From Asaia astilbis JCM 15831 (GTDB lineage Bacteria; Pseudomonadota; Alphaproteobacteria; Acetobacterales; Acetobacteraceae): a stretch of DNA of 64,000 bases. Shown here in pieces: positions 9,523 through 18,547 of this stretch. The notes beneath the pieces are model-generated. The model searched no databases. It saw nothing but the letters and a program-made list of their open reading frames with translations, and was not told the origin of the DNA. The translations under genes were made by a program, and so were the position numbers. The stretch is taken from assembly GCF_000613845.1 (NCBI RefSeq), contig NZ_BAJT01000007.1, positions 99,084 to 163,083 on the forward strand, written 5' to 3'. Position 1 is the first letter of the stretch, and every line of letters starts with the position of its first letter.

Positions 9523-9677
9523 ATTGCCTGCATCTAACGTGTTCGTCTCTTCGTGGATCGAAATCGATAAGGCTTGCGGTGATTATCAACCCGTTGCAGG
9601 AAAACAACGATAGGATGATATCTCACTATAAAATCTTGTGGAAAACTATAGATATCGGAAAACGCTGCTTTTTAATT

Positions 9678-9701
9678 CACTATATGCAATGTCATATAGT
9701 G
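9678..9701. promoter_or_regulatory. Perfect 24-bp palindromic site upstream of the TonB receptor
   Basis: CACTATATG (9678-9686) is exactly mirrored by CATATAGTG (9693-9701) around six bases. It lies in the 317-base gap before the TonB receptor, about 140 bases upstream of its start. No T tract follows, so a protein-binding site is more likely than a terminator. The rest of 9523-9839 is AT-rich promoter-type DNA with no other gene. Confidence 0.6.
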
Positions 9702-9839
9702 TGACATTGTTGCACAACCGTGGCGAAAATGTGTAATAATCTTGTAACCCTCCTTGTGGGTTTGAACGATATCCCGTTACGAATTGGGAATGTTGCGACG
9801 ATATCTGTCGCAGAGTAACCTATTTTGACGGACCCTTTT

Positions 9840-12800
9840 ATGACGCCGCTCAGCCCAGAGATGAACGAATCCGCGATTATGCGCGGTGCGGTTGCCCCGT
9901 CGCGCCGCCAGAAGCGCGCTCTTGCCGCCGGTTTGATGGGCGCGACTGCCTGTATCGCCCTGTTGCATTTCGCAAGCGACGCTCAGGCACAAACTGTTTC
10001 AGCGCCTGTCACATCGACCGCCTCCAAAAGCCCTGTGAAAACGAAGGTCAAGGGGACTGCGTCGAGCCGCTCGGCTCGCGCCAAGGCGGTTGCGGCCCCG
10101 GTTTCTGACAGCTCTGTCTCAGCTCCTTCGTCGCGTGCAGAGACAATCATGGTCACGGGATCGCTGTTTCGCGATCCGAACACCACGAGCGCTTCACCGA
10201 TCACCCATATCACCATGAAAGACATGCAGCAGCGCGGGATCAAGACCGTGACTGACGCGCTGCAACTTCTGTCTTCCAACGGTGCTGGTAATCTGACCAA
10301 TTCCTGGTCGGCAGGTGGCGGTTTCGCAGCAGGCTCTTCGGCGCCCTCATTGCGTGGCCTCAGCGTGGACTCAACGCTCGTGCTGATGGATGGGCAGCGT
10401 CTGTCTTATTATCCACTGGCGGATGACGGGCAGCGCAATTTCGTCGACACCAACTGGATGCCGCAATCGATCATGCAGAGCGTTGATGTCCTGCAGGATG
10501 GTGGGTCGGCGACCTATGGCGCCGATGCCGTCGCCGGCGTGATCAACATGATCACCCGTAAGGAAATCAAGGGTTTCGAAGGGAATGCCGAGGGCGGTCT
10601 GACCCAACGTGGCGATGCGGGCCATCAGCGCCTTTACGCTACATGGGGTCACGGCGATCTGCACAAGGATGGTTATAACTTCTACATCAACTCGGAATAT
10701 CAGCAGGACGATCCGCTTTATTACCGCCAGTTGAGTGCACCATATAACAACGGTGATTTGACGGATATCGGCGGGAAGAACGGCAATAGCAACATTGTCT
10801 CCGGCAGCGCGATCACCAATTTCTCGCCATCGACGGTTGCGATTGTGCGTCCTGTGACCAGCACGGGGGCGAATGCAGGTCCGTGGCAGTTGCTCAATCC
10901 GCAGGCTGGCTGCACCAGTGGAACAGATGGCGTCGTGAGTGGCGTTGTCTCTGGAACGACCGGGATCAGCCAAGCCTGCTCATGGAATAGCCGGAAATAT
11001 GCCCAGTTGGCACCTGATCTGCGCCGCGTTAGTGCTACGGCTCATTTTACGGCCAATGTGACCGAACGTTCGCAGCTGACAGCGATGTTTACGTGGTCGC
11101 AGTCCCGGTCAATCACCACCGGAACGCCGGCAGCAACCTATGGCGGCTCGTCTTATAGCCAGGCAAAGCTGGCGACAGCGCAGAACACCTATCTGCCTAT
11201 TTATCTCGCTGATGGATCGCTCAACCCAAATAACCCGTATGCGTCTCTAGGGCAGCAGGCGCAGATCAATTATCGCTTCGGTGATCTTGAGCCCACGACG
11301 GCAAGCACCACCCAGAATTTCCGCGGCTCGGTGCGCTATAACGGATGGCGTCCTTCACGCTGGGGTTCTGACTGGAATTACGACGTCAATTTCGTCGGGA
11401 TGAACTCCCTTCTCAATCAGACGATCACCGGCGTCCCGACGATTGCGGGTATTCAAAACGCCATCACAAGCGGCAGCTATAATTTTGTCGATCCGTCGGC
11501 CAATTCGCAGTCGGTACTCAACTCCATCGCACCGCGTAATGTCATCAATGCGCGTACGCAGGAATATTCGGGTGAGGCGACCTTGAGCAAGGGACTGTTC
11601 CACCTGCCGGGCGGTGTGGCCAAGCTCGCGATTGGTGGGAACATTCGCTACGAAGCGCTGAACGACCCGAATGCCAACCCGCTCGATCCTGCAAATCCTG
11701 CGGCGCAATATACCGGTGCAATCAACCGGTGAATGCACAGGGGAGCCGTTGGGTCGAATCCGGCTTTTTCGAAGCCAATGCGCCGATCGTGAAAATGCTG
11801 ACTGCCGATGCGTCCGGTCGCTACGATCACTATTCGGAAGGCTTTAGTAATTTCTCGCCGAAATTTGGAGTGCAATTCAAGCCAACTGAAAAGCTGACTT
11901 TGCGTGGCACGTTCGCCAAAGGCTTCCGCGTTCCGAGCTTCGCAGAAACAGGTGGGTCCAATGTTGGTTACACGACTTACACGCCAACAAACGCAAACTT
12001 CATTAGCCAGCATCTGAATGCCAACGGGACCCCGAATAACTACGCTCAGAATTACAGCATCGGCTCCAATGCATCAGGCAACCCAAATCTGCGCCCTGAG
12101 ACGTCGACCAATTATTCGGCTGGTCCCATTTTCCGTCCGACACGTTGGCTGACTCTGAGCGCCGATTACTACTACATCCGCAAGAACCATTATATTGCGC
12201 CGAACCCGGTTGGCACGGCCACCGTGGCCAATGCCTATCTTGCGGGTGAGACGCTGCCGACGGGTGTGACGGTTACCCCGGATGTCGCCGATCCGCAGAA
12301 TCCGAGCGGTCAGCTCCGTCCGGGCATCATCAATCTGGGCTATGTCAACACGAACAAGCTCGTCACTGATGGTTTCGATCTGTCTTTTGAGGCCAACACG
12401 CAGCTTCCTGGCGTGCTCCACGAGGTGCATTGGTACAGCAAAGGGACGGCGACCTATGTGCGTCGTATGAACCTGACCAATCCGGACGGCTCGGTCTATC
12501 GTTTTGCAGGAACACTGGGTAATTATGCTGCCGTGTCCGCTTCGGGAACGCCCCGCTGGCGCGCCAACTGGGCCAATACCTTTGCCTGGCGCAAGCTGGC
12601 TGTGACGCCGACAGTCTACTACACCAGCGGCTACCGCACGACGGCTGAAGATCAGACAGGTTCCAACACGGCGCATAATTGTGCGGATGCTCAGGTATCG
12701 AGCAGCTTCGTGCCTCAGGGACAGTGCAGCGTCAAAGCCTTCTGGGACGTCGATCTGACAGTGAATTATCAATTCAACCGCCGTTGGAGCGCTTATGCCA

Positions 12801-12934
12801 ACGTCTACAATCTGCTCGGCTTCAAATCGCCTTATGATTTCGGGACTTATGGCGGTTATCTCTACAACTCTTCCTGGTCGCAGAACGGTGTCGTTCTCCG
12901 TTCCTTCCAGTTCGGCGTAAAGGTCGTTCTCTAA
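9840..12934 (+). pseudogene. TonB-dependent outer-membrane receptor, frameshifted
   Basis: This is a ligand-gated outer-membrane transporter powered by TonB. The N-terminus has a basic stretch and a hydrophobic segment ending ASDAQAQ (signal peptide), then a Ser/Ala/Lys-rich linker, the plug from ETIMVTGSLF (about residue 100) with LRGLSVDSTLVLMDGQR and GSATYGADAVAGVINMITR, and a barrel ending SFQFGVKVVL. The frame breaks at 11726-11727: the 5' part stops after YTGAINR and the 3' part resumes VNAQGSRWVESGFFEANAP. A CC that should be CCC restores GAINPVNAQG and one protein of 1031 residues. I start at ATG 9840; TTG 9825 is possible. A palindromic site lies upstream and a terminator follows. 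The ligand is unknown. Confidence 0.85.
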
Positions 12935-12943
12935 CTCTCGTTG

Positions 12944-12970
12944 CTCCGGGCCTCGCGGCCCGGAGTTTTT
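12944..12970 (+). terminator. Intrinsic terminator after the TonB receptor
   Basis: CTCCGGGCC (12944-12952) pairs with GGCCCGGAG (12957-12965) over a TCGC loop, followed by five T. Confidence 0.9.
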
Positions 12971-13117
12971 CTATCCGGTCAGTGAATCCCATGCGACCGA
13001 ACAGCAGGCCGCATTGTCCGGAAGATGGCTGAGCCGATCGGTGTCCGCCCGCTAAGCGATAGTGCTGCGTACGGTCTGTCTGTTTTGAATTACTCGCTGA
13101 GTGTCAATTCGCGTTGT

Positions 13118-14098
13118 CTAGCGTTCCAGTTTGAGGTCGTTTTCGCTGATTTCCATCAGAATTGTGCGGAATGTCTCGACCAGGAGACGGTTGCCCGGGG
13201 TCGGACGGGTCACGAAGTGGAAATGACTGACCAGATGCAGATCGTTGAAGTCGATACGACGAAGACTGCCTCGCTGCACCAATTGTGCGGCGAAAAGCTC
13301 GGGCAGGAAGCCTATATATTCGCCCGATAGAATGAGGAGCGCGCGTGCATCGATGTGATCGGCTCTGGCAGCAAAAGTCATTGACGGTTGCAGCTCTTCC
13401 CAAGAAGGAGATGAGGCAGCGTCGCTGACACTGATCATTCGGGCATTTGTCAGCGACGGATGATCGATCGTGTGGTCTGCTCGTTCGAAGAGGGGATGAC
13501 CTGCGCCGCAGTAAAGATTGGAGCGCTCGTAGAAAAGCGGGATCGAGTCCATCTCAGACGGCTGATGCGGAGTCAGGGTGACGCCTGCTGTCGCCGTACC
13601 GTTGTGGACAGCCAACTCCACATCCTGTGTAGAGGCTGAGTGCAATTCCATCTCGATGGCTGGGTAGCGACTGGCAAGGGTCTGTATGGCGCGTACGAGA
13701 ACCGTTTCGCCGTGAATCTGAATATTATCGGTCAGATAAAGACAGAACCGGCCTGAAACCGTGCCGCTTACATCATTAACACGTTGCTGGAACAGTTCAA
13801 TTTCGTCAAAGAGCTTTGCCGTAGCGTCTAAAATTCCCTCGCCTTCGCGGGTTAGAGCAAATCCCGATCGTCCGCGATGGCACAACACCATGTTCAGACG
13901 ATCTTCGAGGGCGGCGATATCGATACTGATCGAGGATTTGCTTTTGCCGAGAGCCAATTCGGCAGCCGCGAAGCCTCCGTGATGCGCTACGGAGGAAAAT
14001 ACGCGCAAAAGGCGCAGATCTACCTCAGCGATACGACCTTGAAACCCGCTGACACGGGGAAGAGGGCGGGCGTTGGCGGGTATGCGTGGACGAGACAA
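13118..14098 (-). CDS. LysR-type transcriptional regulator
   Basis: The 326-residue regulator has an N-terminal winged helix-turn-helix (VDLRLLRVFSSVAHHGGFAAAELALGKSKSSISIDIAALEDRL, about residues 26-70 in this numbering) and a LysR substrate-binding domain. The only in-frame start after the upstream stop is TTG 14098; there is no ATG before the HTH, so the true start is uncertain. It is convergent with the TonB receptor. It may control that receptor, but nothing in the sequence proves this. Confidence 0.85.
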   Translation of the reverse strand: MSRPRIPANARPLPRVSGFQGRIAEVDLRLLRVFSSVAHHGGFAAAELALGKSKSSISIDIAALEDRLNMVLCHRGRSGFALTREGEGILDATAKLFDEIELFQQRVNDVSGTVSGRFCLYLTDNIQIHGETVLVRAIQTLASRYPAIEMELHSASTQDVELAVHNGTATAGVTLTPHQPSEMDSIPLFYERSNLYCGAGHPLFERADHTIDHPSLTNARMISVSDAASSPSWEELQPSMTFAARADHIDARALLILSGEYIGFLPELFAAQLVQRGSLRRIDFNDLHLVSHFHFVTRPTPGNRLLVETFRTILMEISENDLKLER

Positions 14099-14156
14099 GG
14101 GCTAAGATCCAGTTTCAGACGTCAGGCAATGGTATCTCTCCCTGCGACGTGACGAA

Positions 14157-14826
14157 AATTTCAAAACGCCTACAGGTAATATCCTTATGATAAATGAAGT
14201 GTGATCGTGCGAAATCAAAGTTAAATTCTCTAAATGGAAAATAAAATATCGACTCGTTATTAGTGGATCGTCATTCGTACTTCGGGCGAAGGCTGGGTGA
14301 TCAACCGCTCACACTCGAGGCATGTCAGCTTCATGTTGCCAGTTTATGGCCTTGACCGTACGCGATACGTCATCCGACTAGCTCTCATGAGCGGAGTGGC
14401 ACCGCCCACCCCATGACGATGCCGCTCAGATGTGCCAAGTTGTGTAGCGTGTCCCAGTTCAAGCGCGAGCGCCCCTACGTCGGTGATGGTTCTTCGACAT
14501 GGCCATATCGGATCCGGTGTCGCGGGATGTCTGACAAGCCTACCTCATAGTTACCGTACAAAGCGGCCCTGACATGCTGCTGCCTCTGCTCTGTGGGGTC
14601 GTTTTAAAATAATGCCTGACATCTGATATTGCTTCGGGATCATCACTTGAGGCGCAGGTTGTTCGTGTCGCAGAGGCAATAGTGAAGCGAGACCTCCGCC
14701 CTTCTCTAAAATTATAACCCGAGATGACTCGGCTTGGATCGACCTTGACGCGCCAATTTCGTGTTTTCTTCTGCATACGGTAAAATCTGGTATTGTCGCT
14801 TGACTGCCGCCACATGAGAGGACCCC
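14157..14826. other. Intergenic stretch without a supported gene
   Basis: About 670 bases between the LysR gene and the GT25 gene contain only short frames with many stops. One minus-strand piece near 14400-14480 reads LNWDTLHNLAHLSGIVMGWA, which faintly recalls the last helix region of rhomboid-like proteins, so this may be a decayed gene. The last 30 bases hold the GT25 ribosome-binding site (GAGAGG). Confidence 0.4.
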
Positions 14827-15553
14827 ATGCGCCGTGTCGTAATCAACCGTGCCGTCGATACAGATCGTCTTGAACGGTTCAGACGTTTCAATCAGCATGC
14901 TGGAGTGATCGAATGGGCCGAGGGCGTGGAGGGAGAGCGTTTTACTCCAGGAGACCTTGCAGAGCGCGGGATGGCTGACCCGGGTTTAAAATACACGCCC
15001 GGCGCATTGGGCGCGGCTCTGTCTCATCTCGGTTTATGGAGCCAGGCTGCGCAGCAGGACACGCCCTTGGTTGTTTTTGAAGATGACGCGCTACTGTGTC
15101 GTAATTTCACGACGGAAAGCGAGCGCCTGATTGCGACCTTGCCTGAGGGGTGGGACGTCGCGCTATTGGGCTATAATTTCAACGCGCCCATTACGATTGA
15201 CGCTCTGCCCGGTGTTACACGAGGGACCGTTACCCTTGATGAAAAGCGGATGCAGAAAAATGCATCGTCTTTCACGTCACAGGATGTCAATGCCGGTGTC
15301 TTCAGACTACTTCAGGCGTTCGGCCTTTGCGCATATGTCGTCTCGCCCAAAGGAGCACGCAGACTGCTCGACTGTTGCCTCCCGCTAAGCGCAGGAATAT
15401 CAGCAGCTCGGTCTGGACCGTATGGTGCGCAATGTCGGGATCGACGTTGTGACGTCCTATCACTACGCACAGCTCAATGCGTTTGGAGCCTTTCCACCGC
15501 TGGCTATTTCGCCCAACGATAAGGCACTTTCCACGACGAGACGGACCGCCTGA
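14827..15553 (+). pseudogene. Glycosyltransferase family 25 (LPS-type), frameshifted near its 3' end
   Basis: GT25 enzymes add sugars to lipooligosaccharide or similar acceptors. The protein starts MRRVVINRAVDTDRLERF (the typical VIN..R..RL..F opening), followed by GALGAALSHLGLWSQAA and VVFEDDALL, the conserved acidic metal/nucleotide-sugar motif. After LLDCCLPLSA (about 15391) the first frame runs into unlike sequence. The frame one base later reads EYQQLGLDRMVRNVGIDVV...LNAFGAFPPLAISPNDKAL and stops at 15553. One extra base (GG at 15394-15395) explains this; the corrected length is 241 aa. The start has GAGAGG just upstream. Confidence 0.75.
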
Positions 15554-15558
15554 GGGTG

Positions 15559-16398
15559 TCAGCTTCGGCGTTCTGCCACTGCGGCTGCGAGCGTTGAGAC
15601 AAGAACCATCGATGCGGCGTTGGAACGGAACCCCTGAAAATCGGCCTCATGGACCTCAAGCCATAAGCCGGATTGGGGAATGACCGGGCTGGCAGCGCTG
15701 TCGGTCATTGAGATGATCGGGACCTCACGGGCTTCGAGCGCCTGAAAGAGCTCGACCGTACGCGGGGCATAGGCCTTGTAGCTAAGGACGAGAGCGGCAT
15801 CCTCAGGGCCAGCATAGGCAAAGCTTTCCTCTTCCATCCCGGTTTCGAGCCCGATGATGTGATGCTGAATGTCGAGCTTCGACAGCAGATAGGACAGATA
15901 GCGGATCACCGGCATCGACCGACGCAGTCCCAGTAGGTAGAGGCATTTTGCCTGAGCCAGCGTTGTGACCGCAGCGTCAAGCCGATCTGGCAAAAGCTGT
16001 GTCTGAAGTGCCCGAAGGGATTCGTGAGCAGCTTCGTAAAACCCGCTGAAAATAGCCGATGCTTCGACCGCTTCACCATCCACGCGATGCAGGGCGTTGA
16101 CGCGCTCCTTATAGGTGACATTGCGCACACGCAGCCTGTCTCGAAACACAGCCTGCATATCCGAAAATCCTGCAAACCCCAGCGTCCGAGCAAAACGTAC
16201 GACCGTCGAGGGCTGAACGACGGCCTGACGCGCGAGTGAGCTGACTGTGCCGAGGGCCACTTCGTCAGGCGCATTGCTGACGAAATCAGCGAGTTGCACC
16301 AGTCGTTTGGGCAGCTCCTCGTAACAGAGGCGCAAGCGATGATGAAAGGCGTCGAAATCGGACTGGATGGAGAAGGTGTCGTCAGGAAATTCGGTCAA
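15559..16398 (-). CDS. iolR: RpiR-family regulator, probable repressor of the inositol genes (IolR-like)
   Basis: The 279-residue protein has an N-terminal HTH_6 domain (LVQLADFVSNAPDEVALGTVSSLARQAVVQPSTVVRFARTLGF, about residues 33-77) and a C-terminal SIS phosphosugar-binding domain (about 125-270: CLYLLGLRRSMPVIRYL, ALVLSYKAYAPRTVELF). It is transcribed divergently from iolC. The gap between them carries two GGAA-N6-TTCC sites, the motif I recall being published for the RpiR-type IolR of Sinorhizobium meliloti. I infer that it represses the iol operon and itself and responds to a phosphorylated inositol intermediate. The symbol is by context. Confidence 0.85.
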   Translation of the reverse strand: MTEFPDDTFSIQSDFDAFHHRLRLCYEELPKRLVQLADFVSNAPDEVALGTVSSLARQAVVQPSTVVRFARTLGFAGFSDMQAVFRDRLRVRNVTYKERVNALHRVDGEAVEASAIFSGFYEAAHESLRALQTQLLPDRLDAAVTTLAQAKCLYLLGLRRSMPVIRYLSYLLSKLDIQHHIIGLETGMEEESFAYAGPEDAALVLSYKAYAPRTVELFQALEAREVPIISMTDSAASPVIPQSGLWLEVHEADFQGFRSNAASMVLVSTLAAAVAERRS

Positions 16399-16417
16399 GG
16401 TAGCGCAATCCGGTAAG

Positions 16418-16431
16418 GGAATGAAAATTCC
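16418..16431. promoter_or_regulatory. IolR-type operator 1 (GGAA-N6-TTCC)
   Basis: GGAATGAAAATTCC fits GGAA-N6-TTCC exactly. It is 20 bases upstream of the regulator start and 175-190 bases from iolC, so it is placed for autoregulation. Confidence 0.72.
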
Positions 16432-16524
16432 ATAACATTCTATCGGCAGAACGCCAAAGGCACTGCTGTCTAGGGCTCGGATCCCGATCTGATCACATCA
16501 CCGTGCAAAATTAAAGAAAATTAG

Positions 16525-16538
16525 GGAATATACGTTCC
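16525..16538. promoter_or_regulatory. IolR-type operator 2 (GGAA-N6-TTCC)
   Basis: GGAATATACGTTCC fits GGAA-N6-TTCC exactly. It lies about 68 bases before the iolC start, in position to block the iol operon promoter. The spacing between the two site centres is 107 bases, compatible with looping. Confidence 0.75.
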
Positions 16539-16605
16539 GTGTGGTGACCTATAACAGAACTTATGTTCTGATAATGAGCAACCTAACATGCTGCAGGAGT
16601 CGGGG

Positions 16606-18530
16606 ATGCGCGGACAGGATCTCGATATCGTCGCTATTGGACGTTCCTCTGTCGATCTTTACGGTCAGCAGATCGGTGGCCGACTGGAAGATATGGCCAG
16701 CTTCAGCAAGGCCGTGGGGGGGTGTCCCGCCAATATCGCGATCGGCACTGCGCGACTGGGTTTGAAATCGGCGCTTGTCACGCGCGTCGGCGATGAGCAT
16801 TTCGGCCGCTTCATCACCGAGCAGCTGGAGCGGGAAGGGGTTTGTACCGATGGTGTGCAGATCGATCCGGATCGTTTTACCGCTCTGGCCATTCTAGGCG
16901 TGCGCGATCGGGAGAATTTCCCGCTTCTCTTTTATCGAACCGATTGTGCCGATGCTGCTCTCGATGAGGGCGATGTCGATCCGGCGTTGATCGCGCGCAC
17001 GAAAGCAGTTGTCGTGACGGGCACGCATTTTTCGCGTCCCGCTTCGGCCAAGGCACAGCGCAAGGCAATGGATCTGGTGCATCAGCATGGCGGCAAGGTT
17101 GTGTTCGATGTCGATTATCGCCCCAATCTCTGGGGCCTGGCAGGGATTGGCGACGGAGAATCACGCTACATCAAGTCGGATAGCGTAACCGCTCATCTGA
17201 AGGAAATCCTGCCCCATTGCGATCTGATCGTCGGCACGGAAGAAGAGCTGCATATTGCGGGTGGCAGTGAGGACACGCTTGAGGCCATTCGTGCCGTCAG
17301 GGCTGTGTCGAAAGCCACCATCGTTTGCAAGCGTGGACCGATGGGGTGCGTCGTTTTCGAAGGAGCTATTCCGGACTCTCTGGAAGACGGCATTTCGGGG
17401 CCCGGTTTCCCGGTGGAGGTCTATAACACGCTCGGTGCTGGCGACGCCTTCATGTCCGGCTTTCTACGCGGCTGGGTTCGGGGCGAGAAAATTGCCGAAT
17501 GCTGTCGTTTCGCGAATGCCTGCGGCGCTTTTGCGGTCTCGCGTCTGCTCTGCTCGTCTGAAATTCCGACCTGGGAAGAGCTCAGCTATTTCCTGGCAAA
17601 AGGCAGCAGTCAGCGCGCCCTGCGCCGTGATGAGGCGCTCAATCATCTGCATTGGGTCACGACACGTCGGCAGCAGACCACCCCCATCATGGCACTGGCA
17701 TGCGATCATCGATTGCAGCTCGAAGAGATTGCGAACGCAGTCGGCGCCTCTTTCGATCGCCTGCCCAAGTTCAAGAAATTGGCCGTTCAGGCAGCCAAAA
17801 GTGTGGCGCAAGGCCGTCCTGGCTTTGGCGTGTTCATGGATGGACGTTACGGGCAGGATGCCCTGTTCGACGCCTCACACGCGGGTTTGTGGACAGCGCG
17901 CCCCATAGAGAAAACGGGCTCGCGTCCGCTCGAGTTTGAGTGTGGCGGATCTCTTGGTGCACATCTGGTTGAATGGCCGAGCGCGCAAATCATTAAATGC
18001 CTGTGCTTCTATCATCCTGATGACAGCGATGAGCTGAAGCATCGTCAGGAGCGCGAATTGCTTCGGGCGCAGGATGCGTGTCGCAAGTTTGGCAAGGAGA
18101 TCCTGATCGAGATCATTGCGGGCAAGAACGGTACGCTGACCAGTAACACCGTCTCGTCTATTCTCTCTCGCCTTTACGATGTCGGCCTGCGTCCCGATTG
18201 GTGGAAGCTCGAAGGCCAGCGCGATCCAAAGTCCTGGGAGAAGATCGGGGCAGTTATCGAAGCACGCGATCCCCATTGCCGTGGTGTCGTCATTCTGGGT
18301 CTCGACGCGCCAGCAGAAGAGCTGATGGAGGCCTTCAGGGCCTCGTCAGCGACACCATGGGTCAAGGGCTTTGCCATAGGGCGCACCATTTTCGCACAGC
18401 CCGCCCGAGACTGGCTGGCCGGGAAGACTACTGATGAGCAGGCCGTTGCGAGATGGCGCGGCGTTTCAGCGCCTTCGTCGATGCCTGGACGTCCCGCGAT
18501 CAGGCGGCACTGTCCGGCGCAAGCGCCTGA
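16606..18530 (+). CDS. iolC: 5-dehydro-2-deoxygluconokinase fused to DUF2090 aldolase-like domain (IolC), frameshift near 3' end
   Basis: The PfkB kinase half (about residues 1-325) phosphorylates 5-dehydro-2-deoxygluconate. It shows GRSSVDLYG, KAVGGCPANIAIGTARLG and the anion-hole motif NTLGAGDAFMSGFLRGW. The second half (about 330-640, from ALACDHRLQLEEI) is a DUF2090 domain, thought to act as the following IolJ-type aldolase, so one polypeptide may do two steps. I start at ATG 16606, with AGGAG six bases upstream, rather than ATG 16588. Near 18449 a base is missing: the other frame reads EMARRFSAFVDAWTSRDQAA to TGA 18530, the natural end, 17 bases before iolD and its AGGGAG site. The uncorrected frame would run inside iolD to 18630. 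Corrected length is 641 aa. Confidence 0.92.
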
Positions 18531-18547
18531 AGCGAGGGAGCACGGCA

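Noticed and set aside
11729..12934. Separate downstream outer-membrane protein with its own ATG
   Set aside because: It begins mid-barrel and has no signal peptide or plug. One C restores continuity with the upstream receptor half.
14400..14480. Rhomboid-like fragment on the minus strand
   Set aside because: Only a short helix-like match (HLSGIVMGWA) amid stops; too weak to call even a pseudogene.
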